Part shown: positions 1 through 27,198 of the stretch, in pieces
Numbering within the stretch: position 1 is the stretch's first letter
Layout of the letters: each line of letters opens with the position of its first letter
Source: Trematomus loennbergii
Lineage: Eukaryota > Chordata > Actinopteri > Perciformes > Nototheniidae
Direction: 5' to 3'
NCBI GenBank assembly: GCA_012861695.1
Contig: JAAOOA010000026.1
Coordinates: 24,100,080-24,164,079, forward strand
DNA: 64,000 bases
The notes under the pieces: model-generated
The model's database searches: none
What the model was told of the DNA's origin: nothing
Seen by the model: the letters and a program-made list of their open reading frames with translations, nothing else
Made by a program: the position numbers and the translations under genes

Positions 1-117
1 GTGTGTGTGGCAGTGGTCCAGCTGTTGTCAGTCTTTCTCAGACAGTCGGAGAGGAGACAGAGGAAACATCTGCCCGCTCATCTGGCTCTGTCTGTCACAC
101 ACACAGATGCAGACACA

Positions 118-134
118 CACACGCACAGACACAC

Positions 135-188
<54 letters not shown>
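118..188. repeat. (CA)n microsatellite, interrupted
   Basis: Alternating CA with occasional G or T interruptions. The overlapping His-Thr or Cys-Val open frames come from the repeat. Confidence 0.9.
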
Positions 189-190
<2 letters not shown>

Positions 191-2207
191 AAAGCATCAT
201 TTTCCTGAAAGAACAACAACAAAAACTCCCATAATAGACTGACACAGTAGTGACAGGGAACGCTGAGGGAAGAAACCTGGTTTGGAGTCTTATTATAACA
301 GGAAACCTGTCAAAGTGTCAGCACAGTTTAACTTGTGAAGCTTAAACACAAACAGCAGACGGCCCGCTGCCAGCTTGTATCTCTGCTCACAAATACAACA
401 TGATTCAGCCTCATCCTTTTCACTTCAGCAGGGATTCAAACTGAAACTCTACCAAAAATCAATCATTTATTTTGGATAGGGTTTGTTTCATCATTTCGAC
501 CTAACAAGAAATCCCATACTGACTTTATGTTGACATTGTTGCAGCTAGCAAGATTTGTTTGATTATATCCAAGAAGAACTCATAACCAAAAGGTCACGTT
601 AAGGTTAAAGTCAGTTCAAAAGTGATTCACACAAGCATTGACACACAAATTAATGAAATGGAAAACAGGACAATTCAAAATACATTGAGAAAATAGTCAA
701 AAATCAACATTGGAAATAGATTATTCATCTGAAGTCACTTTGAAATTGGATTTAAATGGAAATGGGTCAACTCAGTGCAGACTGGATTTAACAGCTGACA
801 GAATTAGCTTTGTGGCACTTTATAACCTCGATGCTGAAAAAATAAAATCATAGAGCAAGAGGCAAACGACCTCATGTTGTTTCTGTTCAGTGCTGTAACC
901 AACAGGGGAGGGGGGGTTCAAACCCTCGACACCTTCAGTCTCACGCTGCTTCCTGTTAATCCCAGAGGCTCAGTAACCTTTTCATCAGATTATCAGAGGT
1001 TAATCTGTCAGGAAATGAGCCAGGATTTGTATAATCACACATCATTCTGATTAGATGTAAATGTAATTGAGATCAGATTTATAAAGAGGTTTTTGGAGAA
1101 TCACCGATCCGTCCTGGATTGGCCGATTTTCTAACGCACACACATTCAGGCTCAATCAACATATTTCTATAAATATACACTAATTATTAAGCTTTAATTA
1201 ACTGTAATATCCTCAAAAAACAGGTTGAGGTCTCAGCTGCGCATCATATTGTAGAAGTGCATTGTGGGTAAACATAATGAACCAACAACCAGAAATGCAT
1301 ACATTCCATAACCCTAAAGGTTAAAAATACATTTGAAGTGGTTGAAAAGAAATACAAAATCAGACAGAAGCCAAAACACTTGCTAGCATTAGAAGTTCAT
1401 ATAGACCAAATATGATATTTATTTTGAATTAGGAGCCGAAATAATAACTTTAATCTGTGAATTACAGTGTAAAGCCAGGCATCATCTGTTTGTGTTTTTT
1501 TTAAAGGCGGAGCAGCTGCATGAGTGAAAATGTTACAATTAATTTAAACTGCACTCAGAAACAGAAAAACATTGTTAGTTTGTCATAAAAACATGAACCA
1601 AAAATATAAGAAGACTACAAAACAAGGTTGGACACAGGTGCAATACGTGATCTGGTGAGGACAGCTTCATGCTCATGGGAGATGTTTGGGTAAATATGTT
1701 TATAAAGATGAGTCTGGGACGGGAGGTGCTTCTGATTTCAGTTTCAATTATTGTAATTTGGCTCCATTTAGTTTCAAAAGACAAAAGTTTCAGTGTAGGA
1801 CAGATGCCGAAATGGGTTCTTACGTGTGCAGAAAACAACAATTTTGTGTTTTTTCTTTATGATGTAAGGTAGTAGTTTTCATGATATAAAAAGATTAGTT
1901 TCACAAAGTATTCTACAGTTATACTTTTATATAAATAAGAACAAATATAGTATATACCTGAAGAAACTAAAAAGAAACGTGAAGCGGCTAGACAGAAAAC
2001 AGCAACAACCTTTATTTGAAATTTGAATTTGACATGTGGCTATAAATGTAAATAAAGAAATAGTGTAAAATCCTCAAAAGTCCAAGGTGACTTATGTTGT
2101 TTGGTTTGAACAAAAGGCCTACACTTAAAAATATGCTGTCTGCAATTACAGAAAGAAGCTGTGAGAAGTGAGAAGCTCAAATTTGATAATTATTTGCATT
2201 AATAACT

Positions 2208-2672
2208 AAAAGGGGACCTATCATGCAAAATGCACTTTTGTACGTCTTTTCTACATGAATATGTGTCCCGGTGTTCCAGGGAACTCACCAAGTGTCAGAA
2301 AACACAACCCTCTCTATTTTCCTCCATACCCAAATCTCTAAAAAAGGGGCTGCAACGGATCTGATAAAAACTGATCCAGATTTGAACACTTTCCTGACGT
2401 CAGACGGTGGCGCTACGGCTATTGGGCCAACTCCACCAATCAGGAGGAGACAGCCACGGCCATTGCCGTTCGAAAGCGCTGGGACGCTGGAGACGCTGTA
2501 GTACATATGCCAGGCCAGTAGATGGTGCTGTTCTCACTGAATCTGCCCTTGCAGAGCAGAGCTAAAAAAAATGTCTGTTTGGTATTTTGAAAAGAAAAAA
2601 GTATAAATATGCCTTATATAGGTATGGTCCTATACTATATTATTCAAATATAGCATGATAGGTCCACTTTAA
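2208..2672. mobile_element. TTAA-type MITE, family A, copy 1
   Basis: The ends are inverted repeats (AGGGGACCTATCATGC at left, GCATGATAGGTCCACT at right) beside TAAA/TTAA. The internal sequence is nearly the same as 14065-14546 and 27199-27681. The central CRE palindrome is partly decayed here (TTTCCTGACGTCAGACGG). There is no transposase. Small TTAA-flanked elements are typically moved in trans by piggyBac-like transposases; that assignment is inferred. Confidence 0.8.
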
Positions 2673-3631
2673 ATTATTTACTAATTTTCACGATATATTC
2701 AGATTCTTTTTTTGGTCAAATTGCTGAAGGTGGATTTGTCCGCTCTATAAGATCCATATTTTTTTATCTATTTCGTTTAGACGCATGTCGTTGATAAATC
2801 AAGCCTTTTCTTTTACTTCCGAACAAATCTGCTCTATTCAATGACAACAGACTGTTCACAGGGACCTCACTAATCTGCTTTTATTTTCCCATATTTAACA
2901 TATCCCTAATCAACATATTTGACAGGCTTACAGTGATCATACATCTGAGCTCATATTTTTTATTCCCACGTGAAACAAAGAGACATCCAGGATTAGTTTG
3001 ACCAGATTTCAGCCTGCTCTGTAACAAATATTCCTGTTGGAGGGATCGTTGTCGGTTTAGTGAAATAGGGCCGAGGACAGAGCGCCGGTTGGTTAATAAT
3101 CTCAGCCATGTAGATTAGGGGTGGGGGGTGGGGGTGGGGGGCAACAACAATAACACAGGAACATATTGCCAAGCAGATTGCCTCGGGCCAAACGGAGCTC
3201 GACGTTTCGCTTTCTGTGAGAGACGTACGTGTCCAACACAAGACTGCTGCCACTAATTGGTTATTTATTTCATTTTTTTTACACTGGTGTGTGTGCTCTC
3301 ACTGCTCTGGTGTATGTGTGTGTGTGTGTGTGTGTCGAGTTTTAAGTTTAATATTTGAGGGTTTGATGTTGAGGCGATACGAGTGTCTTACAGTAATAAC
3401 TCTGACTGTGGGTTCAGAGAGAGAGGTGTGTGAGATCACGTTTGAGAGTAAAAGTATTGTTAGAATCGATTTGGATTGAAGACAAACACACCTATGTTTA
3501 AAAGTGCCAGGAATGTTAACATAAGTCAGCTACGTAAAGTCTTATACAATATTTTCCATGGACACAACTGAAAGGATTGTGGATACAAACAGGAGAACAT
3601 ATAAAGCAGCCCTAAAAAAGCAGGTCACTAC

Positions 3632-4221
3632 CTAAAGGCCCGGACACACCAAGCCGATTTTGTCCGTCGGTGGGCGTCAGGCCGACGATGAGCGTCGACA
3701 CGCCCTACTCAGATTGTGTGTCCCGCACCGTTGTGTCTTTTCAGCCGTGCCGACGCCTTTTCGGCCGAAAGGCAGTCTGCAAAATAATAATAATAATCAG
3801 TGCATGAGAAGCGAAACGGAAGTGAGGGACCCAAACAAACGATTAAGAAGGCAAATCTGAGATTTCATTTAACTCCAGCTCTCGACACAGGTTCGGGAAA
3901 GCCCCATGAGCTTCTCGCTGTAGAGTGAAAATGGAACGCACACGCTATTTGTTGTTTGTTTATATCACGCAGTCTGTTCTTCTTCTCTCGGTTGTTGCCT
4001 CTTTTGAATGACGAATACACACTACCGCCGCCTGCTGGTAAGGAGAGTTATTGCCACTCACGCATGCGCAGTTCGTACGTGCTTCTTGGCCGTCGGCTGA
4101 AGTCTTTGCGGTGTGTTCCAGTGCGACACATGGCCAAGACGCAGAGACGCGAGGCGACGCAACAGTCGGGGTCCGTCTGTGTCAGTTCTTTGGTGTCAGC
4201 TTGGTGTGTCCGGGCCTTTAG
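3632..4221. mobile_element. MITE with terminal inverted repeats CTAAAGGCCCGGACACACCA
   Basis: About 23 bases at the left end (3632 onward) are repeated inverted at the right end (4199-4221, reading TTGGTGTGTCCGGGCCTTTAG). The interior is GC-rich, contains CG-rich inverted sub-repeats and has no transposase. The ends resemble those of the element at 60101-60420 (shared ACACACCAA.CCGATTTT core), so the two are related families. Confidence 0.8.
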
Positions 4222-5030
4222 AAGAGAGGAACCAACCATAAGAAGATAGACGACAAGCCAAAATAGCCCCAAATCAACTGGAAACAACCATGAGAGGGTA
4301 GAAGACTGCCAGAAGAAACTGAAAAACAGTTTAAGAAAGCTAGAAATCAAGCAACAAAACTTAAGAGGCAACTTAAAGGAGCTAGAAAACCATTTGAAGA
4401 AGCGACAACTGCATGTGAGAGGAGAGAAAAACAACCAAAAAGAAGTTGTTAAACAGAAGATGCAAGAAAACCGAAGCAGCTGGAACACAACCCGAGGAAA
4501 AGGAAAAATCCATAGGAACTAGAAAACAGCCAATTAAAACTGGACAATAAACAAGGGAGCTGAAGAGCAACCAGGAAGACTTTGGACACATCCCAAAAAG
4601 CCGGAAACAACCAGGAGAGCCAGAACTCCCTTTTAAAAGCTACCAAACAATTTGAAGAAGCTACAATTGAATCAGGATAAGCTATCAAAAGATACTCCAG
4701 AGAAAGACAACAACTCGAAGAAGTTAAAGAACAAAGAAAGCTGAAACGCAACCCAATGTAACAACAGAAAACAATGCGATTGAACTAGAAAACTACTGCG
4801 AAATAACCAGAAGAAGCTAGAAGTTAACCTACAGAAACTCGAAAGAATATTTGAAGAAGCTAAAGAACGGCCACAAGAAGCTAGACGTCAACCAGCATCA
4901 GTGAAATGAAGAAGATTAAATTCAAGGAACAAAGCCAGAAATCCACCACGACTACTGAAGGGAACGGCCAGGAGAATCTACTGTAGAAAACAACAAGCAA
5001 ATACAAAGAAATTGTTTGAAGACACACGAT
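4222..5030. repeat. Purine-rich degenerate minisatellite
   Basis: A strand-asymmetric A/G-rich tract. Variants of GAAGCTAGAAA.CAAC recur at irregular 30-60 base spacing (for example near 4337, 4379, 4518, 4783, 4815, 4880). The 60-146 codon open frames on the minus strand, rich in Phe, Ser and Leu, reflect this composition and are not treated as genes. Confidence 0.6.
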
Positions 5031-5254
5031 CAATGTATTGTTACCAACTTGAAGAGTTGTTATTGTTCTGTCTACAGATGGCCATGAGCTGAAAGTGTGT
5101 TTTGGCTAAGCCAGCCTGTCCATCAGACATATCCATTTCAACTCTCATCAACATGTCCCACAGCAAAATACATTTTCATAGTGTCATCGGGATGGAGCCA
5201 AGGCAGTGCAGTTAAAGGGGCATTTCACTGACCCTAACCCTAACTCTTTAAAAT

Positions 5255-5300
5255 CAATTAATCAATCAAAATACTTTATTAATCCCTGGGGAAAATTTGG
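5255..5300 (-). mobile_element. 3' tail fragment of a LINE-type retrotransposon
   Basis: The minus strand reads CCCAGGGATTAATAAAGTAT followed by TGATTGATTAATTGA. This is the tail form seen on many fish L2/Rex-like LINEs and derived SINEs. No coding part remains. Confidence 0.4.
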
Positions 5301-6074
5301 TTTCGTGAAGGTTGCATTTTATTGGAATAAAATACATATATGCTTTTATATACATAAGTTAAAATGTGCTATAAAAGTCTTTGTAGCCACTGAGGTCTCA
5401 GGCTCACGGTGAAGCTCTCGATGCAATCTTCATCAGTCCGGAAACCATCAAAGGAGACGTTTGAAATGCTGTTGATGGAAGAATGATTGATGGAAACACA
5501 TCGCTTTGCATCACATCAAAAACTGTTTTAATGTCTGGATCTGGGGGATCTTCACCAAGTCTGGGAAAGTGACCTTGATGTCATCAGGTCATCAGCTTGG
5601 GTTTGGAAAATAAAAAATGCATTGGAAGGGATGCTTTTGAAACTGGAATTGTAAGCCTGGTTATCTTGGCCTCTGATGCTTCTACTTTCACAATTATATT
5701 ATTATGCTGTCTCTTAGCACGCTTCTTAACTTTCCGATTCATCTTGCCAGAACATGTGTAGTCAAATCTTGAATGACAGCCTTCTGCACGATGCGTTTTG
5801 GGTATTTCTCACGCAAGTGGAGCAGATTAGTTCCTCAAACCCTAAACGTCTTTCGCATATATTCAGTATCTCCTTCATTGGACACTGAATCTCTTCCCCA
5901 CGTAATCCTGTCCTGCCTTTCCTGAACATTTATTCTGATGGGTCATTGAGTACTTCTTCACCAAACATCAGTGAGGCATTCACTGTAGTTCCCAGGATGC
6001 ACTGCTGTCTTATATCTGGGTCAGATGTTGTACAGCTCCACGCCATATGGCTGTACTGTAGTGAGGCCACAGGG

Positions 6075-6396
<322 letters not shown>

Positions 6397-8975
6397 TGAA
6401 TGAAGCTCTTTTTTACCATCTGTATGTGTGATTATACTCCTTAAACATGAGAAATGTTTCATAATTTGCACGTCTTTTACGGCTTTAAAAGATTAGTAAA
6501 ATACAAATAAAGTAGTTTAATGTTTTCATTGAGGGACCCACAATAAAATACAAATAATATTTTTGCAACAAAACAGCACACATTGTTGTTCCTTTGTTCA
6601 ACCAATAGAAAGCTTGTACAATATGTCCACATTTGCTAAATTACTGAGAAAATACTGTTTAAAATGTGAGTTTTAGTTAGCTGTATGTAAATACAAACAC
6701 CCTTGACGATGTAATTCAAACCAATAATACAGTATACAATATTTCTATTTGTGAGGTTGTCTGAGTGTTTTATTTTGGAAGGCCTTTCATTATCGTAGCT
6801 TTGAGAATACCACACACATTCAGGCATTCATATCAGAACATAAGCTGTTTTTCTCAACATATTTAATCATTTATTTTGAATATATTAACTAATATTGACT
6901 AATCAGTGTTTAACCTTTTCTGCTTATCCACTGGCCCTCCGTGGGATCTTGACCTGAATGTTATGAAACTCATCACAATAATTGTACCACACATAAGGTC
7001 GCACATATTAGAACACACACATTTCATCAGTGTATCCCTGTCCTGACTCACGGGGTGAAAATAATAACATTAAAAACCATCAGCGCAAAGCTAATCCCCG
7101 GTCTGTAAACATTTTAATACCGTGGTGATTAGCAGGGATCTCAAACCCCCAGTCTACCCTACCCCAGCTTCCTCTCCTAACCCAGCATTGGATCACCATT
7201 CCTGGGGGAAGCGACCAGGCGAGACCCTGGAAGAGGGCCACTCAACGCTTTGGACCCTCAAACCCCGAAAGTTAAACCCCTGGACTCTCGCCACTTCATT
7301 TCTCTAAGTGGCATCCGCCAACGTCACAACGTTAATTAAAATTGTATTTAATCAATTGGCTTTTACGCTCAAATATATAATAATCATATAAAATATTCAT
7401 TTTCTGTTATTGTTTCTGTTTTTGTAGTCTTTGAGTTGACTCGAATTATTCTTTTTGCTGGAGTCTGTTTATATATTTATCTGCGCTTTTAATTTCTGTG
7501 AGAAAGTGGGATGTTGTGTGTTCGGGGGGGGAGGGTGGGGATTTTTCAGATGAGCGAGCAGATGTTGCACTTCCTCAAGAGGGATTTATGTCAGGATAGG
7601 GACACACATTCACACACACACATACACACACACTGGGCTTCATGTCATTATGTATGCATTTCAACAGTCAACAACATCCACAGACTGTAAAGACAGGCGA
7701 CAGAGACGGAGAGAAAACACATTATTAACATGCTGCCTTCATTTAAAGTTCAAATCCAAGTGATGGAGTGATGTGTTTCAATTTAATTGCTTGTTGGAGA
7801 TTTACTTAGTGTTTGTGTATACTAACTGCTTCTTATGTTTAACAAAAAAAAGACTAAGAAAGAGGAACTAACCCAATTTGTTTTGCCTTTACTTCTTGTA
7901 TTGCAGAAGTAAATAGTAGCTAATGTTAGCGTTATGTTATTTAGACAGATATGGCCAAGTTGTTGACATTACGGAGTCAGTTTTTTGACTGGTGACTAGT
8001 GTCCTAAACGGTTGTTCAAACAGTAAACACAATGTACCTTAACCCATAAGGGTCCCATTATAATCGGTCTCAATTAAGACACCTTAAAGAATACTAGATT
8101 TAGCATTGCACCTGATAACGATATTGCAGTCACAATGGACTAGAGAATTAGCTGAAAAATATAAATACTTATCCAGCACAACCAAAGATTACTTCTCTTT
8201 TTTTCAATGTTTTCTTCTTCCTTGTAAAAATCTGGCCCTGCAAGTAGTTAAGTCGGAGAATCTGGTTTGTTACGCTAGTAGCAGCTAATTTAGCCTCCAG
8301 CAGCTAGCCTCCAGCAGAGATAAGGAGCGGGCTACTGAGGGCTAGTAAGTTCTTAACTACTCCAATCCAGGTTTATTTCATTATTAACCATGTGGTCTTC
8401 AGCACCAACGGATACTGACTCAAGTGACAAGGTATCACATTTTGCGCAGCCCCCTGTAAAGCCACAAAAGTAAAAAAAAAACGTATTCCACATTTGCAGC
8501 GGTTTAACTGAGGCCTGTAAGGAGACTTTGATGTACATCCATTTAAATCAACTAGATATGGGAATCTTGGCAAATCACAGGAAGTTCAATCTGCTGTACG
8601 TGCATTGCCACTTGGGTCTGTTGCTGTTTTGAGTACACCTGTCTTGAGTTTCTTTACTGTATATCTTTTGTGCTAGCGTCTATCATCTGGTAAAGAAGCA
8701 AGCATGTGGTATCGAGATATATATATATATTGCGAGTCATACTAAGATCAATATTTGCCATAAAGTAACCCTGCTTTTAATTTACAACATTTCCCCACAA
8801 TGATCTTATGCACCTTTGAATGCTTAATACATAGCTACCATGTTCTATACTGAATGGTAAATGTGTATTCTGATACATCACTCAGTGTTGGGTGATGTAC
8901 CAGACCTGCTGCATGAGGTTCAGACTCTTGGCTAACAGTGTTTCGGGGGTCTGTTATTGTGTTCACCTCTTTCAG

Positions 8976-21898
<12,923 letters not shown>

Positions 21899-23940
21899 AC
21901 CCTCCCACTTCACACATTAACCAATAACAGCACATCTCTACACTGGCACTCAGGGTGCGGTGACATTTTCTAAAGCTGCCGACACCACTTTCTCATGAGA
22001 ATAGGATAAATGCTGCATGTGATCAAACCCAAAAGTCCACCACGGTCTTTGCCTCTGACACTTTGAAATAATCTCTGATGTATATTCTAGAAAGTGAAAA
22101 TATAAAATGATCTAATATGGTAACAAATGATAGAAAATAATAAGAGACCAAGTTAAACAGTGAGCCTGTTAAATTGAAACATTGCATGTACTTTATTAAG
22201 TGCAATTGTACCAAATGAACTGAATGAAATGTGAACAGTATTCTCTCTAGAATTAGTTACAAATTAATTTCTTTGGTCGCCCTCTTGTGGTTACTATTAG
22301 GAATTACAGCTATCAATTAAAAACCCTAAAAACAAATGTAGTCAATACAGCTGTCAACATTGAAGTCAAATGTTTCGACATGTTGAACCTAACATTTCTA
22401 TTACATAGAATATTAAATAAATTCATGATCTGCTTGTTTGCATACATGTACAGATGCTTGGTGCGAAGAGATGCTGACATACATTAGGGAAATATTACTA
22501 GTGGCGTGATGAGGATTTGATAAATGTGCCTTTTTTTAAATTGTGTTCTTGTAGTTGCTGTTTAATTGAGCTTCAAACAGCATGAAGTACATTGAAGTGT
22601 GAATTTCTCGATATCATCCAATAGGCGTTTTGGCCTGAACGGACACTTTGGAAGGGGACTCCTTTAAAAACCTCTTTTTAATTTCATTTTGTATAGAAAA
22701 AGCGAGTTTCAATTGGAAAAGAATCACTGGTTACCACGTAAATTTGACAATTTAGAGCTAAGTAACGGTTCTTTAATATGGAGGGATGTTCTATCATTTA
22801 GTTTAACATGTGTTTATCTGCAAAATTAGAAAATATTCCAAACAAGTTGAAATGCAGGAGAGGGATCTTTGCATGTGATTATAGCTGTTTGATTCACCAA
22901 CAATTATTTATATTGACCGTATTTTTGTATGTTTATAATGTTTTTATGATACCAAGATTATTGAATATTCTGTATTTGCAATTGCTTCTGGGGCAAACTT
23001 AATTTTTAGTGAATTTAATGTATGATTTTAGTGCAGTTTAAGGTATTTTAGGGGGTTTGCTGCTGTATTGATGTATCTTAATGTGCCTCCTACATACGCT
23101 TCTGTCCAGGTGATAAGATTAAGGGATAAGATATTTTCTATCAGCAAAGAAGATGATATAAAAAGGGGTTTTGTTTCACACTTGGCGTCTTTGTTAAATG
23201 TGTTTTATTCAAGTCACTCAAAGCAGACTCAAATAAAAAAGGAAAGGAACTGAGACGTTTTAGCTCTCAGAAGTAATGTCTACAGAGGGTTTGGATCCAA
23301 GATGTGTGTTAATGCAAAGTGTGGAAGAAGAATAGATCACTCTGCTGTCTGTTCATTGTTTGGCATGCTCTTATTTTGAAAGGAAATAACTTTTCAAAAG
23401 AAAACCACGTGTACGGACGGACAGAGACAAACATGGCTGGGTTGCGAAATTCAAATCAGTAGGAAATGAACTGGTTTCAATCCAAAAATTATGACAATAA
23501 GTACTTTAATTTGAAAATAACTCACTTCCTCTTTAGGATTGAGTTATTAAATTGAACCCAGCCCTGTTCCTACAGTCCTCTGCTGGAACGATGTGTATGA
23601 TAAACACAAAAGGCTAATATTCATAAGCTAATATTCAGATACAGTTTGGATTCTCTGTTATGTTTACATTTGTTGTTGAAACAGGAACACTAATCACATG
23701 AAAGAGTTTCCCAGCTGTTTGAATGTGTGCTTCAGTGTTTCAAATGTCTTTTCGTTTAACATTCTCCAAACAAAAAGCGTCAGATATGTAAAAATAAATA
23801 GATTTCATTGACTTATTTTTGTAACTTCACTTCACACTCTACTGGTTCTGCTGTTCTCGGGTATTTATTTTTCACATTCTCTCTTTTGGTGAGAAGTTTC
23901 TTATAACAAAATGCAAATAAACTCCTATGCACTGTGACAT
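21899..23940 (+). other. Probable 3' UTR of the cingulin-like gene
   Basis: AT-rich sequence without convincing ORFs, with no MITE or microsatellite that I recognise, between the stop codon and the candidate poly(A) signal. The lack of recognisable mobile elements over 2 kb, in a window otherwise full of them, is consistent with transcribed UTR. Confidence 0.45.
23916..23921 (+). terminator. Candidate poly(A) signal of the cingulin-like gene
   Basis: A canonical AATAAA lies about 2.0 kb after the stop codon. It is followed within about 25-45 bases by a GT-rich stretch (TTTGGTGTGGTTTGTG), as expected of a cleavage site with a downstream element. This would give a 3' UTR of about 2 kb (21899 to about 23940). 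Other AT-rich hexamers exist in the interval, so this is the best candidate rather than a proven end. Confidence 0.55.
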
Positions 23941-24826
23941 TTGGTGTGGTTTGTGTCTCTTTTAAAATGTGTATTATGTTCTCAAATGGAAATCAAAGCA
24001 GTCCCATCTGGAACAAAAACAAACACTGGATAAAACAAACAGATTTATTTGCAGCTCTGACATCAGAAACATTAAACGCATCACGGGTCATTTCATTCTC
24101 ATAATGTCAAACATGCTGACGGTGCAACAAACCCAACAAACACACAGGCATCGATACACGCAGTGAGAACTGAGGAAACGTTTACAAACCGCAGGCATCA
24201 GAGAGAGTTCACACACAGAGGATTTTCCAAAAATAAAAGCTCTTCGAGGTACTTGGATTGATTCATTGTTTTGATAAATCGGGCACAAAATCATCACAAC
24301 TTCTGGTCTCTTTTTGCCTCTGCTTTGTAATCTATAATCCATAATGCATGAAAATATTCAGTAGCTCACAAATTTTACAGACAGAAGAGTTAATAACAGG
24401 CACAACATGACTCTTCAAACAGTGTAAACTTTCAAAGTGAACTCCAAAATAATTTAAGACGTATGGAAGAGATGCTGCGAGAAACACGTGATTCAAGGCA
24501 GTGAAAAATGAATGTAGTGTAAATGGAAGTTAAACTTAAAATTTAATAAAAATAGAGAAAATATACATGAAATTAGCAACGTAAGAAGAAAGGCTCGGAT
24601 AAAAGCTGACAATTTGTCACGATAAAAGGCATCGGCTCAAAAAAGTTAGGAAAAACAATCTAGAGGTTTTGACACATTAGAAATCTTGAGTTAATGAATT
24701 AGTTTGAATCAAAGAGGCTGCTTTATTCCTGAAATAATTTGTTTTTCTGTCATAAATTCATTATTTAACATTTTTTAAAGTTACACACCAGATTAGTGGC
24801 TTGAATTCAATCAACACTTTGCAACC

Positions 24827-25408
24827 TTAAAAGGTACCATGTCATGCTTTTCCGGTTATTACCCGTCCCCTTGTGTGTTATGAAGGTTTTTATGCATGTA
24901 AACGGTCTGCAAAGTCACAAACCCTCAAGTACACCCTGTAGCGAGTAAAACTCTAACACAGAAAAGACCTGTCTATGCTGGACCAATCCGTGGAGCCGTT
25001 ACGTTACGTCCGGAGCCGTTACGTACACACACACACGCTCAATCTTTTCTCAGCTGCAGCTCCGCCGATTTCTCCTCCCTGAGACGGCGGGACGCGGCGA
25101 GGCTGTGAGTCGGTGTGTGAGCACAAACTCCCAGCCAGGCTGCGGGTGTGTGTGTATGTTCGGGCTGGTTTCGGGCTGGGTTTCGCTGTGTCTTGCTGTC
25201 TCGCAGACGGCCACTGGGCTCATAGGGGGGGGGGGGGGGCAGGAGCTCCAACAAGCCGTTTAGGACAGAGAGTGAATACACATACTATACAGAGATTCTG
25301 TATGAGAAACCAATGTGAGTTTGGAAAATTGCACAATATAAATCTATTCTAGTATACCTCAACAATGGAATTATGATCAGTAGAAATGGCCATGACATGT
25401 GACCTTCA
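24827..25408. mobile_element. TTAA-type MITE, family D, inverted and decayed copy
   Basis: The left end AAGGTACCATGTCATGC follows TTAA (24827-24830). The right end reads GGCCATGACATGTGACCTT with a decayed TTCAA. The content is homologous to 51480-52242 in opposite orientation (shared CACAATATAAATCTATTCTAG and TTATTACCCGTCCCCTTGTG). The central palindrome of the other copy is replaced here by repeated CCGTTACGT units. Confidence 0.78.
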
Positions 25409-27198
25409 AAGTGAGTTCGGACCGACTTTCTCCCCTTGTGTTAATTGCATTAATATGGCCGCGATTCACAAATATTCCCCCTATAATCCCTAAACAGGTA
25501 GCCTACTCCTTTCCTCCATGGTTACCATATAACTTGCAACATTTTGTTTTGGCATCACCCATGACTGAAATAACTACAGCCTAGAGGAAGTTCTGCAGTA
25601 GGTACACCGATAATAATTGATATGTCTGGGTTTAGCTCAGGAAAACAGGTGACATTAAGTTCGTCCTGCACTTCCGATTCAGCAATCAGGAAAATCTGAA
25701 CTCTCATAGGCTTTCTAGAAACATCCTCACGCATATATTTATCGTAATTATATAATTTATACCTCTGCAGGCGAGAATAAACGTTGTACTGCGCATTTTC
25801 CATCTATTCGCACCTTAGCATTCACTTATGTAATTGTGCCTCGCCAATAGTCTACCGCATTCGGTCTGTACACACTTTTAAAATATATGTATAATACTTT
25901 TCAACGTTGCACTATTCATATTTTTCATGTAACCAATGGACTGTTTGATAGAACACGACCCCAGTGAGAATTGCAGCAGAGCTTTTATCCTCTTGTTTTA
26001 ACGGCACAGTGGAGAGTTGGTAGAGACCCAAACTGAGCTAAAAGGAGAGCGACACTGGAACTGTATTCCTCAGAAGAACTCAACGCTGCAAAGAAATTAA
26101 TGCAACTTTAAAAACTGGTTTACAGTGATATAAGGTCAGTGTTCAAACATTCACTATTCATTTCAATTGCTGCAGCCTTAACTATCTTTATGATCGAGAA
26201 AATACAATTCTCCTGTAATACCACCTGCTAAATGACTGTTGAACTAACTTGATAAAAATGTACTTGTATTGAGAGGACTTCACATAGCTGCTTCTGTAAG
26301 TGTTAAGAAACATGTTACCTGTACACTATGATTACATGACTAAATATTAAAGGTGAATCTACATATTTTACCACAAATAAATTAAGCAGCTGATCAGCGA
26401 AAACCCTTCTCTATAGATGTATTTTCTAGGGAAGTCAATTATGCTGTGTGTAACTTAGAGAGAATACAATGCAAGCCAGCAAATTCATATTTTGATAAAC
26501 TAAAATGCAACACTTAGGTTTTTGATATGGCACTGAGATCATCTGTTGTCAGGTACTTTGTGAGGTTTTAACTGAAAAGAGATCAATACACCAATAAAAA
26601 ACACATGTTCTACTTGTGAAGGCAGTTTTTCTCTAAGTGCACAGCAGAATGTTGTTTGGTAAAAAAAACACTTGTTTGTGGCGTTTCTTTTCTTTTTAAT
26701 TTGGCACACTGGTAGATTAAATATAGGTGACAATGAAGTGAAGCCAAAGGGCTTTGACGCTTTACCTTTTAATTCAATTTTTTATGTATCCATTAGGCAC
26801 GATACTAAAGATAATACTGATACAAAAGTTGTTGAAACTAACGTTTATACTGTTTAAAATGACCATAGAAGTGTTTTGCCATTAATAAGTCACATTTACA
26901 TTTTACCTACTGCTAACCCGATTGGCAGCCCCTGGTTTCAATTGACTTTAAACCAACCTTTACCGACATGCTGTAATACTTTTCTTAGTTGGGACTGCTA
27001 TATAAAATTGGCTCATTGAAGAACAAGGATTTAGCCGGCAGCAGGTGGCAAGCACAATAGTATTTCCCATGTTTCTGTGCACCTCAACTTGGGTCAAGAT
27101 TTTCATGAGTACTGTAAGGCAGATCAAGGTGTAACATGATGAGGAAAACCATTGAGCTGGACTTAAAACAAAATAAATCATCTTGGACCCAAAGCAGA

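Noticed and set aside
2271..2501. Open frames repeated near 2271-2506, 14061-14448 and 27280-27578
   Set aside because: They are translations of non-coding family A MITEs.
4048..4751. Phe/Ser/Leu-rich minus-strand open frames resembling membrane proteins
   Set aside because: They are the complement of the purine-rich minisatellite, so the hydrophobic look is compositional.
8892..8975. Upstream extension of the first cingulin-like exon to the ATG at 8892
   Set aside because: A pyrimidine-rich acceptor (TTCACCTCTTTCAG) ends at 8975, and the 28 codons before it look intronic (Cys/Phe/Leu-rich). Family proteins start with a longer head, so a true start in further exons is more likely.
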